Positions 20,739-30,486 are shown, counted from the first letter of the stretch. The stretch is 64,000 bases of DNA from Hyphomonadaceae bacterium TMED5 (GCA_002173095.1 NHBK01000024.1:1-64000); one strand, 5' to 3'. Program-made: numbers and translations. The notes: generated by a model from the letters alone, not told the origin.

Positions 20739-21932
20739 TCACCCTGACCGTCCGGACATCCATCTCTGTGGGTCTTCAGGCGTTCCGTCACGTCGCAACT
20801 CCATATGTAAATCCGGAGATACGTCTGCGCGGTTCGTCATCCGACCTATTGGTTCTCCTGCGAGAACTGCCTGCCCAAGTGTCGGGTAAACATCAGACAG
20901 GCCATATAAAACTATATGGTATCCATCACCTGTTCGCAAAATCAACATTTGTCCATAACTGCGAAAAGGTCCTGCATATTCAATAATCGCATCAGAAGGT
21001 GCAACCACCTGCGCCGATGCACGCGTTCTCAGCGTTATACCTTCCGCGCGACGGCCTGTTGGCAGCTCGTCTCCAAAGGCCTGAATCAGTCTGCCATTGG
21101 CTGGAAGGCCTAATTGGTCCAGCACAGCAACGCTGACAGGTGGTGCATCCTCAATGTCGGGTTCAGAGGTGTTGTCTGACGGTTCTGGCGGTTTCCGGCC
21201 CGGCGTGAGAGGCGCATTGGCTTCAAGGTCTTCAAGGAAGCTGCGAATACTGTCTGCGCGGGCGGCAAGCGCAGACACACGCTCGCGCAGTGCATCGGCT
21301 TCGCCTGTGAGGTCTTCAAAGGCAGACCGCTTTATCGCGACAAGCTCTTCGATTTCCTGCTGATTTTCAGCCAGTTCTACTTCTTCGGCTGTCAGCCTCT
21401 CCTGTTGGCGACTGACCGCATCAATCAGATTGGCGTAATTGCGAATGTCTGCGGCGAGGCCTTCAGAGCGGGTTTCAAGCTCGTCTGCAATGTCGCGCAT
21501 GATAATGGCAGACCGAATGGCGTCGGTTGCATTGTCCGGATGTGTGGCCAGCGCAGGTGGCTGACGACGGGAGGCCGCGGTGAGGGCGGCAAGAAGATCG
21601 CGCAGGCCTTCTCGGTCAGCCATCAGGGCTTCACGGGCGCGGCGTTCTTCGATTTCAAGGTCTATCAGTCGGCGCTCAATGCGGGCGGCTTCTTCCTCGC
21701 GGCGCGCACCTTCCTGCGCGGCCGCTAAAAGCTGACGGTTGACCACGGCCAGATCAGCTCGCGCGCTTTCCTGCGCCGCTTCAATGGCGGCGAGGGCGCG
21801 ACGATCGGCTTCCAGCTGGGCTTCGAAGTCTTGGAGCTCTTCCTGGGTGACGCTTTCCTGCGCGGCTGCGATATGCGCAGACGAGGCGATAAGGCCTATG
21901 GCAATGGAAAATGAGACGCGTCGGAGAATCAT
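20739..21932 (-). CDS. EnvC-like murein hydrolase activator (degenerate LytM/M23)
   Basis: From the ATG at 21932 the protein has a signal peptide (LRRVSFSIAIGLIASSAHIAAAQ), a long coiled coil (~25-250, rich in Ala/Glu/Arg) and a C-terminal LytM/M23 domain. The M23 zinc ligands are largely missing: the usual HxxxD is replaced near GRRAEGITLRTRA and the HxH by IVLYGLS. It is therefore probably a non-catalytic activator of amidases, as for EnvC in E. coli. The start at 21986 would put a long tail before the signal peptide and is rejected. Confidence 0.85.
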   Translation of the reverse strand: MILRRVSFSIAIGLIASSAHIAAAQESVTQEELQDFEAQLEADRRALAAIEAAQESARADLAVVNRQLLAAAQEGARREEEAARIERRLIDLEIEERRAREALMADREGLRDLLAALTAASRRQPPALATHPDNATDAIRSAIIMRDIADELETRSEGLAADIRNYANLIDAVSRQQERLTAEEVELAENQQEIEELVAIKRSAFEDLTGEADALRERVSALAARADSIRSFLEDLEANAPLTPGRKPPEPSDNTSEPDIEDAPPVSVAVLDQLGLPANGRLIQAFGDELPTGRRAEGITLRTRASAQVVAPSDAIIEYAGPFRSYGQMLILRTGDGYHIVLYGLSDVYPTLGQAVLAGEPIGRMTNRADVSPDLHMELRRDGTPEDPQRWMSGRSG

Positions 21933-22005
21933 GAGGCTATGATACAGCCGGTTCACCAACGCGTCATTAACGCAGCTCAGCCTCAATGGGCTAATTTGGG
22001 CGCGA

Positions 22006-22779
22006 TTATTTCGCTTTTTGCTGCTGTTTTTGTGGGTTCAGCTGACGCTTGGCGTGACGATAGACGCGGCGCTTCATGTGCTGATTATTCGGCAGAGGTT
22101 TAAACTCTTTCGTCGGGTACGGATCGTCGAATTTGTATCCGAACAGTGTGATGGTGCGGGAGAACATAATCTCCACATAACGCGCCATCTGGTCGTCATA
22201 CATTTCGCGATAATCTTTATCCTTACGGACACCGCCCTTGAAGTGCAGACCGCCCAGTTCCAGTGGTTTGGACAGGCCAAGATAGCGGCCAAGTTCGGCC
22301 ATATCGTCGTGCAGGTATTCATAGCGGATCACATAGTCTGCGATCGGAATATCCTGATAATAATATTCAGTGCGTGCGCCGAAATCCATGGCCAGACGGT
22401 CATAGAGGAAGCGCTTGAACGTCACATCTTCCGGAACGCGGCCAAGTTTCTGGTGCCAGTAATAAAGGGAGACCACGCGGTCCCACGGATTACGCTCATT
22501 GGCGACAATCTTGTATTCGAACAGATTTGGCGTGTCGTTGAAGAAGGACAGAATGTTGTAAATGTCCGCATGCGCGTCGATTTTCAGCTGCTTGCCGTGC
22601 AGTTCGCGCGTCGGTTTGATGACGATCCCATCCGGGAAAGTGATGTCTTCTTTTTCAGCGTCAATCGGCAGTGTGGCGTCGCCGCTCACGAGCTGTTGCC
22701 CCAGAAGTACAGCTGTCGTTGTCCCCGCCGTTTTCTGAGTTTTTACGTGAATATACTTGTGCTCATGAGAAACAATCAT
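22006..22779 (-). CDS. Sulfotransferase family 2-like protein
   Basis: This is a 257-residue cytoplasmic protein from the ATG at 22779. The PAPS 5'-phosphosulfate loop is KTQKTAGTTTAVLL near the N-terminus, and the 3'-phosphate-binding segment ANERNPWDRVVSLYYWH lies near residue 95. Both are typical of sulfotransferases acting on carbohydrates. The C-terminus is Lys/Gln-rich. It lies between the EnvC-like gene and the CPCC gene, where conserved neighbours would otherwise be adjacent. A likely role is sulfation of a surface glycan, but the acceptor cannot be told from sequence. Confidence 0.8.
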   Translation of the reverse strand: MIVSHEHKYIHVKTQKTAGTTTAVLLGQQLVSGDATLPIDAEKEDITFPDGIVIKPTRELHGKQLKIDAHADIYNILSFFNDTPNLFEYKIVANERNPWDRVVSLYYWHQKLGRVPEDVTFKRFLYDRLAMDFGARTEYYYQDIPIADYVIRYEYLHDDMAELGRYLGLSKPLELGGLHFKGGVRKDKDYREMYDDQMARYVEIMFSRTITLFGYKFDDPYPTKEFKPLPNNQHMKRRVYRHAKRQLNPQKQQQKAK

Positions 22780-22926
22780 GCGTACCCCTTTTCTCACCTG
22801 ACCCCAGCCGTAATGAGAAAGAGAAAACAGGTCAAGGGAAAACGGGCAGGGGCTGAAACTGCTGAAAATCGCCGTAATTCCGGGCAGTTGCGTGCATTTT
22901 CGTGACCTATGCGGAGGCGGTTCGGA

Positions 22927-23232
22927 TCAGAAATCCTGCGCCATTTCATCTGCCAGTAGAAGCGATTCAAGCAGGGCGGAATCGAGTTTTTCATGCCCGT
23001 TCAGCACGCTCATCGCATATGCAATCAGCTCCATGCGCGCAGGGTTGGAAAGCGCGGTTTCTGCTGTCTGGTTGGCGGGGCCGTTTTGAAGCAAATGCTC
23101 CCTGGCTGTTTCTGGTGTGAGGCCATCTTCGAGACGCGTATCATCCCATCCGCAGACAGTGCAGGGCTCAAACCCATCAGAACTGAGAAGCGTTGGGAGG
23201 CGACAACACTGGCAGGTAGAGCGCTTGAACAT
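22927..23232 (-). CDS. CPCC family cysteine-rich protein
   Basis: This is a 101-residue protein from the ATG at 23232; a GTG at 23244 overlapping the rlmH stop is an alternative. The N-terminus has the family pattern STCQCCRLPTLL then EPCTVCGWDD, i.e. two pairs of cysteines likely to bind zinc, followed by a helical region. The family has no assigned function. It follows rlmH by 8 bases and is probably co-transcribed. Confidence 0.75.
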   Translation of the reverse strand: MFKRSTCQCCRLPTLLSSDGFEPCTVCGWDDTRLEDGLTPETAREHLLQNGPANQTAETALSNPARMELIAYAMSVLNGHEKLDSALLESLLLADEMAQDF

Positions 23233-23240
23233 GGCGCCGC

Positions 23241-23705
23241 TCACTCGCGGTGATAGGGCGTGCCCGCCATCAGGCTGATCGCGCGATAAATCTGCTCGGC
23301 GGCCAGAACGCGGACCAGTTTGTGCGGCCAGGTGAGGGAGCCAAGACGGATTTTATTGTGATAGGCTTTTTTGACATCGCGCGTGAACCCGTCCGCGCCG
23401 CCAATCAGAAATACCAGATCCGGACAGCCATTGTCTTTCAGCTTTTCCAGATGGGCGGAGAAGTCAGTAGAGGTCCAGTCCTTGCCGCGCTCATCGAACA
23501 GGAAGACTTCAGCCCCAGCGGGTATCTTAGCCAGAAGCTTTTCGCACTCCTGATCCTGAGTGTGCCCGGCCTCAACTTCAATTTCAGACACATTACGCAC
23601 GCCAAGAGACGCGCCGAGCTTTTTTGCGCGGGAGATATAATCGTCCACAAGCTCGCGCTCAGGGCCGCGTTTCATGCGGCCCACTGTGATGAGGCTGATT
23701 TTCAT
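23241..23705 (-). CDS. rlmH: 23S rRNA pseudouridine-1915 N3-methyltransferase
   Basis: This 154-residue SPOUT methyltransferase acts on helix 69 of 23S rRNA in assembled 70S ribosomes. Motifs include the start MKISLITVGRMKRGPE, FLIGGADGF (AdoMet-binding knot), LTWPHKLVRVLAAEQIYRA and the conserved end PYHRE. It lies 13 bases after rsfS, the usual partner. Confidence 0.96.
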   Translation of the reverse strand: MKISLITVGRMKRGPERELVDDYISRAKKLGASLGVRNVSEIEVEAGHTQDQECEKLLAKIPAGAEVFLFDERGKDWTSTDFSAHLEKLKDNGCPDLVFLIGGADGFTRDVKKAYHNKIRLGSLTWPHKLVRVLAAEQIYRAISLMAGTPYHRE

Positions 23706-23717
23706 TGAAGGCTGAAA

Positions 23718-24116
23718 CTAGTGGGTTTCAGCAATATGTGCGCTGTCGCCAGCCCAGATGCGTTCGAGCTGGTAAAAGTCTCGCACTTCCGGACGGAACA
23801 GGTGAACGACCGCATCGCCTGCGTCGATCAGAACCCAGTCAGCAGAGGCGAGGCCTTCAACCTGCGCACGGCCAAAGCCGCCTGCTTTGAGCTTTCTGAT
23901 GAGGTGATCAGCCAGTGAGCTGACATGGCGGGCCGAACGGCCTGATGCGATGATCATCGTGTCTGCGATGGAAGATTTTCCACCAAGATCGATCACTGCG
24001 ATGTCTTCCGCCTTATCGTCTTCGAGTGTCTCGATGATGAGTGATTCAAGCGGCGGGAAATCATCCTGTGTCCGAGCGTCCTGTTGTGACGATGCGGACT
24101 GTGTACTCACGTCCAA
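23718..24116 (-). CDS. rsfS: Ribosomal silencing factor
   Basis: This 132-residue RsfS/Iojap protein binds uL14 and blocks 30S-50S joining. The core reads VIDLGGKSSIADTMIIASG, HVSSLADHLIRKL, SADWVLIDAGDAVVHLF and FYQLERIW. The first ~25 residues are a variable, polar N-terminus. The start is the first ATG, and a smaller form could begin within this tail. Confidence 0.95.
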   Translation of the reverse strand: MDVSTQSASSQQDARTQDDFPPLESLIIETLEDDKAEDIAVIDLGGKSSIADTMIIASGRSARHVSSLADHLIRKLKAGGFGRAQVEGLASADWVLIDAGDAVVHLFRPEVRDFYQLERIWAGDSAHIAETH

Positions 24117-24392
24117 AAGCTGACCTTTCCTAACTGTTTTAGACCGGCAAAAGATAGCACAGTTTTCGCCAGCTCACAAAACTATGTGCTGATTTAATTC
24201 TGTTGCCTGTATTCCGGCGATTTTTCGCGGGTTCGCGCTAGCGCAAAGCAGGATTCATGCCTATCTCAGCACTGGGTCTCATTTCAAATCTGAAACGCAG
24301 ATGTGAGTGCGACTTGAAGCGCTGGGGTAAAATCGGTTAGCCCATCTTCTGGGCCGTGTGCAACGGTTGGGGATGTAAAAGGTGGGTGTGTC

Positions 24393-25178
24393 GTGCTCAA
24401 GATTTTCGGTGAGAGGAATACCGGCGTAACGGTTCTGAAGGCGCTGATCCGGCAGAATTCAGAGACAGTGCTGGCACCAGAGGCGGGCGACTTTCTGGAA
24501 AATCGAGCTGCGCTCTTACAAACCACCAGAGCGATCGCAAGCGCCGGACTGACCGAAGCATCCGCCTATGACCTTCAGGAAAAGGTCGAAGATGGCCTGT
24601 ATTCCGGCGCGACAGGCGGTGAGAGCTGCGCTCACCGTGTGACCGACTTTAAAACCGTTGAGGCGTTTGAAGGCGGTGTGGTTTTTACTGTGCGAAACCC
24701 AGCCAGTTGGGCGTGGAGCATGTTCAACACGCTGCAGCGCAGAAAGGCTGACCTGCCGCCGAAATTCATCGATTTTCTGCTGACGGACTGGAAAACGGCG
24801 GCCCGTGACGGATTGGGTGAGGTCTATCTGCCGCCGCTCGCGCTTTATGAGCGAAAGCTCGCCAGCTATATGGCTTTCTCAAAGAAGCTGAAAGCTGAAG
24901 GTATTGCGTTTAAAACCCTGCCATTTGAAATGCTGGTCACGAACCAGCGCAAAGGCTTTCGACGTGTCTTTCCGCTTCTGACCAATCCATCTGAAAAACT
25001 GACGCCAGTGCGCGAAGCAACGCGCCCAATTCCTGAGTCACATAAGGGGCCAGCGCAAAAATATTTTCAGGCCTATTATGAAAACGAGGTCTGGAAAGAC
25101 GAAATGGGCGCCGGATATGACTTTGTGCGCCATCAGTTCTCAAAAGAACTGGCCAGCCATTTCAAATTTGAATTCTAA
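24393..25178 (+). CDS. Sulfotransferase-like protein (GERNTG P-loop)
   Basis: This 261-residue protein begins with a P-loop of the form FGERNTGVTVLKALI, seen in bacterial sulfotransferase-like proteins of glycan clusters. A second conserved segment, VVFTVRNPASWAWSMFNTL (~100-118), matches the 3'-phosphate-binding region. The rest (LYERKLASYMAFSKKL) is helical. It lies alone on the plus strand between rsfS and nadD, two genes that are normally adjacent on one strand, so it looks inserted. PAPS-dependent transfer is likely but the acceptor is unknown. Confidence 0.7.
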   Translation: MLKIFGERNTGVTVLKALIRQNSETVLAPEAGDFLENRAALLQTTRAIASAGLTEASAYDLQEKVEDGLYSGATGGESCAHRVTDFKTVEAFEGGVVFTVRNPASWAWSMFNTLQRRKADLPPKFIDFLLTDWKTAARDGLGEVYLPPLALYERKLASYMAFSKKLKAEGIAFKTLPFEMLVTNQRKGFRRVFPLLTNPSEKLTPVREATRPIPESHKGPAQKYFQAYYENEVWKDEMGAGYDFVRHQFSKELASHFKFEF

Positions 25179-25181
25179 AGC

Positions 25182-25799
25182 TTAGCTGACAATCCGGAAT
25201 GGATTGCGTGCGAGCGTCGCGCTTCGAATACTGGTCGAAGATGCCGTGTGCAGCGGCGTAGGCAGATAGCTCCAAACGGGCGGGTAATACTGGTCAAAGC
25301 TTGCGGCTTGTTCTGGCGGCAGGCGCCATTCCGCATATCGGTGCGCAAATTTGGACAGCCGGGCCAGCCGGGCATCGCCTGGGCGTGCGATAACGGCAAT
25401 AGGCAGGAGTGAGGCGATCTCATCCCAATGGCCCCATTTATGAAAAAAGCGCAGATTGTCAGCGCCCATCAGCCAGACAAATTCACCGCCTTTGACGCGC
25501 GGCAGCAGGGCGCGAATGGTGTCATAGCTATAGCGCGTGCCAAGCTGGACCTCGATATCGGTTACCTTCATACGAGGGTGGCTGGCCATACGTTTGGCGC
25601 TGGCAAAACGCGCCTCGAATGATTTCCCCTCGGTTTTGAGAGGGTTTCCAGCCGCTGGGATCCACCAGACATAATCCAGTTTCAGCTTTTGAAGCGCCTG
25701 CATGGCGACATGGCGATGGCCGGAATGGGCCGGGTTGAACGTGCCGCCAAACAGACCAATGCGAAGGCCCTTATAAGGGCCGGGCAGGCGAAGCGACAT
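25182..25799 (-). CDS. nadD: Nicotinate-nucleotide adenylyltransferase
   Basis: This 205-residue nucleotidyltransferase adenylates nicotinate mononucleotide for NAD synthesis. The N-terminal motif GLFGGTFNPAHSGH (residues ~15-28) contains the catalytic HxGH-type site, and the C-terminal ISSTSIR-like motif is TASSTSIRS. It lies 5 bases after proB on the same strand. It is convergent with the sulfotransferase-like gene, with only 3 bases between their stop codons. Confidence 0.95.
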   Translation of the reverse strand: MSLRLPGPYKGLRIGLFGGTFNPAHSGHRHVAMQALQKLKLDYVWWIPAAGNPLKTEGKSFEARFASAKRMASHPRMKVTDIEVQLGTRYSYDTIRALLPRVKGGEFVWLMGADNLRFFHKWGHWDEIASLLPIAVIARPGDARLARLSKFAHRYAEWRLPPEQAASFDQYYPPVWSYLPTPLHTASSTSIRSATLARNPFRIVS

Positions 25800-25804
25800 C
25801 TGGT

Positions 25805-26947
25805 CTACTCCTCGCCGTCCACAAGGATCATATTGTCCCGGTGAATGACGGCGCTACGGGCTGGATAGCCAAGGCGCTCAGAGACATCGCCTGTTTGCAG
25901 GCCTTTGATCTGTTCAATTTCTGTGGCGTCATAGGCGACCATGCCTTTGGCTATGGTTTTGCCTTTAGGGTTCTGGATCGCAATCGCTGCACCGCGCGTA
26001 AAGCGCCCCGTCACACTGCGAATGCCCACCGCAAGTAGGCTGGCACCTGAAATGAGGGCTTTTTCAGCTCCTGCATCAACTGTGACAGAACCTTCGGGCG
26101 TCAGATGGCCTGACAGCCAGCTCATGCGGGCGGCCTGAGGTGTGACCTCTGAGATAATCCAGGTGGCGCGCCCGCCATTGCGCAGTTTGCGGATCGGATG
26201 CTCTGGCTTGCCTAGCGTGATGACGGTTGAGCACCCCGCTGTCCATGCGATTGCTGCTGCGTCCAGCTTGGTTGCCATGCCGCCTGTGCCTACGCCGGCA
26301 CTGGCATTGGCATCGCCTGCATAACTGCGAAATTCAGGGGTAACCGCTGCGGCGCTTCCAATATGCGTCGCATCAGGATTTTTGCGCGGATCTTCCGTAT
26401 ACAGACCATCAATGTCAGACAGTAAGACCAGCACATCGGCGTCGATCATCTGGGCGACGCGTGCTGCGAGGCGGTCATTATCGCCATAGCGGATTTCTGA
26501 TGTCGCGACGGTGTCATTCTCATTGATGACAGGAATGGTGCCGTTATCCAGCAGCGTAAACAAAGTCGCGCGGCCATTCAGCCAGCGCCGGCGGATTTCG
26601 GTATCGTCCAGGGTGAGAAGGGCCTGGGCAAGCGGAAGCTTCTGCAGGTCAAAAGCAGCCTGCAATGCCGCCATCAGGCGGGGCTGGCCAATGGCGGAGG
26701 CCGCTTGTTTCAGTTCCAGCGAGCCCGGGCGACCGGACTTTTCTACCTTGTTCAGGAAAGGACGGCCCAGCGCGACAGCGCCTGAAGAGACCAGCACGAC
26801 TTGCTTGCCCGCCGCGTGCAGTTCAGCAATGTCGGCGGCCAGCGTGGTCAACCAGTATTGCGAAGGCGTGCGCGTTTTCGGGTCTACGATCAGTGCCGAC
26901 CCGACTTTAATGACGATCCGTTCTGCCGTCTCCAGACGCGTCGTCAT
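25805..26947 (-). CDS. proB: Glutamate 5-kinase
   Basis: This 380-residue enzyme catalyses the first step of proline synthesis. The amino-acid kinase domain begins with IVIKVGSALIVD and carries VNENDTVATSEIRYGDND and GGMATKLDAA. The C-terminal PUA domain starts around residue 280 (GSVTVDAGAEKALI). Its usual partner proA is not next to it. It overlaps the end of obgE closely (2-base gap). Confidence 0.96.
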   Translation of the reverse strand: MTTRLETAERIVIKVGSALIVDPKTRTPSQYWLTTLAADIAELHAAGKQVVLVSSGAVALGRPFLNKVEKSGRPGSLELKQAASAIGQPRLMAALQAAFDLQKLPLAQALLTLDDTEIRRRWLNGRATLFTLLDNGTIPVINENDTVATSEIRYGDNDRLAARVAQMIDADVLVLLSDIDGLYTEDPRKNPDATHIGSAAAVTPEFRSYAGDANASAGVGTGGMATKLDAAAIAWTAGCSTVITLGKPEHPIRKLRNGGRATWIISEVTPQAARMSWLSGHLTPEGSVTVDAGAEKALISGASLLAVGIRSVTGRFTRGAAIAIQNPKGKTIAKGMVAYDATEIEQIKGLQTGDVSERLGYPARSAVIHRDNMILVDGEE

Positions 26948-26949
26948 GC

Positions 26950-28002
<1,053 letters not shown>

Positions 28003-28009
28003 TTACGAC

Positions 28010-28531
28010 TTACCCGATAAGGCGTGACATATACAGATGATCCACGCGTTCGTCACGTCCGATGCTATAGACCGGCGCGCGCCAGCACGGCAGGAAGCCA
28101 AGCTTGCGTAGAACGCTGCCTGAGGCCGGGTTATCTGTAAAATGGCCCGAGATATAATATTTTGGCGCGACGAAGCCGTCTGACCAATTCAGAAGCGTTT
28201 GAGCGGCCTCTGTCATTATGCCCTGACCGGAAAATTCCGGATGCAGGGAATAACCGAGCCCAAACGCATCTACGATAGACGTGCGGTTGAGGCTGATCAT
28301 GCCGGCACGTTTTTCGTCCAGCTCAATCATCCGGCAAATGTCCGTAAACGCCTCTTCGCCCTCATTGCCGCTATGAATGCGACGCAGAACGAAATCCTTG
28401 TCCGGGCTGGCCGGAATGCTTGCCACGTTACGGTGCACTTCAGGCAGGCTCCACAGGTCGACGAGCCAGTCGGCATCGACCGGAGCAACAGGGCGGAGAA
28501 CAAGTCTTTTGCTTTTGAGTGTCTTCTGCAT
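28010..28531 (-). CDS. GNAT-family acetyltransferase (RimJ/RimL type)
   Basis: This is a 173-residue protein from the ATG at 28531, where the family alignment begins (KSKRLVLRPVAPVDADWLV). Acetyl-CoA binding is suggested by LGYSLHPEFSGQGIMTEAAQ, and the C-terminal part NPASGSVLRKLGF is typical of RimJ/RimL enzymes. The substrate could be a ribosomal protein N-terminus or a small molecule. A longer start at 28660 lacks family similarity. Its place between rpmA and obgE is common in alphaproteobacteria. Confidence 0.88.
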   Translation of the reverse strand: MQKTLKSKRLVLRPVAPVDADWLVDLWSLPEVHRNVASIPASPDKDFVLRRIHSGNEGEEAFTDICRMIELDEKRAGMISLNRTSIVDAFGLGYSLHPEFSGQGIMTEAAQTLLNWSDGFVAPKYYISGHFTDNPASGSVLRKLGFLPCWRAPVYSIGRDERVDHLYMSRLIG

Positions 28532-28580
28532 GGTGTCACCTGAGCGGCTAAGTCCGGAAGAGGTTCCCGAAACGAAATAA

Positions 28581-28609
28581 GGGAGGCCGGTGGGCCTCCC
28601 TGGTCTTTT
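28581..28609 (-). terminator. Hairpin downstream of rpmA
   Basis: The stem GGGAGGCC/GGCCTCCC at 28581-28600 is followed, on the minus strand, by TTATTTCGTTT. It lies about 70 bases after rpmA. A second hairpin (GGCAGCC/GGCTGCC, ~28650-28668) touches the rpmA stop codon. Confidence 0.6.
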
Positions 28610-28667
28610 CACCATGCTCAGATGTGTGAGCTGAGGGCCACCTACGCGGCAGCCCGTCACGGCTGCC

Positions 28668-28937
28668 TTATTCGGCTGCGTCCGCGACTGGCATCACAGA
28701 GACATACTGACGGTTGTCGCGTTTCTTACGAAACTCAACCTTGCCTTCAACTTTCGCGAAGAGCGTATGGTCTTTGCCCATGCCAACATTGTCGCCCGGA
28801 TACCATTTGGTGCCGCGCTGACGGATGAGGATGTTACCAGGAATAACCAGCTCGCCGCCGTATTTTTTTACGCCAAGACGTTTGGACTCTGAATCGCGAC
28901 CGTTACGGGACGAACCACCTGATTTTTTGTGAGCCAT
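28668..28937 (-). CDS. rpmA: 50S ribosomal protein L27
   Basis: This is the 89-residue bL27. The N-terminus [20 protein letters not shown] reaches the peptidyl-transferase centre, and [20 protein letters not shown] is the family core. There is no Firmicute-type N-terminal extension. It follows rplU by 46 bases. Confidence 0.97.
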   Translation of the reverse strand: MAHKKSGGSSRNGRDSESKRLGVKKYGGELVIPGNILIRQRGTKWYPGDNVGMGKDHTLFAKVEGKVEFRKKRDNRQYVSVMPVADAAE

Positions 28938-28983
28938 CTGGCCACTCCTTCAAAATTCTGTGCGATAAATGCCTGTTTAAGGC

Positions 28984-29670
28984 TTAGTTCGCAAGTTCTT
29001 TTGCCTGTTCGATCCAGCCATCGCGCTCGACGCGGCCTGAAGCGTTCAGTTTTTCTTCGAGTTCAGCAACACCTTCAGGTGTCAGTGCAGCGATTTGAGC
29101 GAATGAGGTGATACCTGCTTCGTTCAGTTTTTTCGCATATGCCGGGCCAACGCCTTTCAGCTTGGTCAGGTCGTCGTTACCCGCATCAGCTGGAGCCGCT
29201 TTAGCTTTAGGAGCTTCAGCCTTAGCTTCTGCCTTTGGAGCCGCTTCGGCTTTAGGCGCAGCTTTCTTAGCTGGCTTAGGAGCGTCTTCCTTGATGACAA
29301 CAGCCTCTTCAGACTTCGTCTTCTTGTCAGCTTTTTTCAGCTTCTTGACGTCAACGCCTTCTGGAAGGATTGCCGTGATTTTGATCGTGGTTTCGAGCTG
29401 GCGGTGGCCCTTCTTACGTTTGTAAGTCGAACGCTGGCGCTTTTTGAAGATGATAACTTTATCACCTTTGCCCTGACCAACAACTTCACCAACGACGGCT
29501 GCGCCTTTAACAACAGGCGCGCCAACGGTGACGTCGTCGCCTTCGCCGAGCATCAGCACTTCTTCAAATGCGTGCTCATCACCTTCGTTTGCGTCGATCT
29601 TCTCGACGGTGATTTCATCGTTGGCGGCTACTTTATATTGTTTGCCGCCAGTCTTGATGACTGCGTACAT
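28984..29670 (-). CDS. rplU: 50S ribosomal protein L21 with C-terminal helix-hairpin-helix extension
   Basis: Residues 1-103 are a normal bL21 (MYAVIKTGGKQYKV ... HRQLETTIKITAI). The protein then continues for 125 more residues. A Lys/Ala/Pro/Glu-rich linker runs ~104-163 and a compact C-terminal domain ~166-228, with DDLTKLKGVGPAYAKKLNEA, a helix-hairpin-helix type motif. Such C-terminal extensions of L21 occur in alphaproteobacteria. The extra domain may contact rRNA or another ribosome-bound factor; that is inference. It is first in the rplU-rpmA operon. Confidence 0.95.
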   Translation of the reverse strand: MYAVIKTGGKQYKVAANDEITVEKIDANEGDEHAFEEVLMLGEGDDVTVGAPVVKGAAVVGEVVGQGKGDKVIIFKKRQRSTYKRKKGHRQLETTIKITAILPEGVDVKKLKKADKKTKSEEAVVIKEDAPKPAKKAAPKAEAAPKAEAKAEAPKAKAAPADAGNDDLTKLKGVGPAYAKKLNEAGITSFAQIAALTPEGVAELEEKLNASGRVERDGWIEQAKELAN

Positions 29671-29889
29671 CGCGCAGATCCTCTCAAAAAACTGGGTTGT
29701 GCTGACACACTATCAGCCGGAAAGCGCGGCAGATGACATATGCAGAAGCAAGAGTCAATCGCGGAATCGTGCACGCGCTGGTTTTTTAAATCCGTATACT
29801 GACGAAATCGGCGAAAGTCAAGGTTATCCGTATCTGGACTCCCGAGGTTGGGGGCTCAGATGGCTTTGTTCGCGCCTTTTGCGGGCTAC

Positions 29890-30486
29890 CTAACTCGCCT
29901 GATTGCCGTAGCCGAAGACAGAATTGATCCTTTCTGTAATGTGGGGACGTGCGTCGCGACGAAAGCGTCTTAGCCAGCCTTTGGTACGTTCAGAATAGTT
30001 ATAAAGAGCTGTGATCTGACGCAGGCCAGCCTCGCGAATGTCTTGTGGTAGGTGATACCAATAGGCGTTTATGACCTCTAGTCGCCATTGCATGACGTCT
30101 GGGTCGCCATAAGGGCTCAGAAAAAAGGACTGGTTCAGCGCATCAATTCCATCCTGCGAAATCAAGCCATCTCGCGCTACGTCAATATAGGCCAATCGGT
30201 TCCAGTTGGAGATGATGCGCGGGTTGATGGCAATAGACTGATGGGTGGCGTCGAGCGCCAGGTCGAGGTGAGGTGGAGTGCGGTCCAGATATTGTGCCGC
30301 CAAGGCATCGAGGTGATCTGCAGATGCCAGAAAGGGAATTGGTTTTACGGCCTCGCTTTCGGTTGGGGGCGCTGCTCTTCGTATTGAAAGTGTCGTGATT
30401 TTATCAATGAAGAAAAAGACTGAAACGCAAAACAGCAGCGTAAGCAGGCCTGGGCCGGAATATTTGCTAATTTTATATAACATCAA
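29890..30486 (-). CDS. Hypothetical membrane-anchored protein of the exopolysaccharide locus
   Basis: This is a 198-residue protein with one N-terminal hydrophobic segment (GPGLLTLLFCVSVFFFIDKI, residues ~11-30). The periplasmic domain is made of helices resembling tetratricopeptide units (LDLALDATHQSIAINPRIIS, FFLSPYGDPDVMQWRLEVIN). It is third in a minus-strand group with a sugar transferase and an O-antigen polymerase. Small TPR-like proteins of this kind accompany Wzy-type polymerases, so a supporting role in chain assembly is plausible but unproven. Confidence 0.6.
   Translation of the reverse strand: MMLYKISKYSGPGLLTLLFCVSVFFFIDKITTLSIRRAAPPTESEAVKPIPFLASADHLDALAAQYLDRTPPHLDLALDATHQSIAINPRIISNWNRLAYIDVARDGLISQDGIDALNQSFFLSPYGDPDVMQWRLEVINAYWYHLPQDIREAGLRQITALYNYSERTKGWLRRFRRDARPHITERINSVFGYGNQAS

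Noticed and set aside
22018-22905. A 295-codon plus-strand frame over the sulfotransferase gene
   Set aside because: The minus strand has clear PAPS motifs and correct ends; the plus frame has no domain or start signal.
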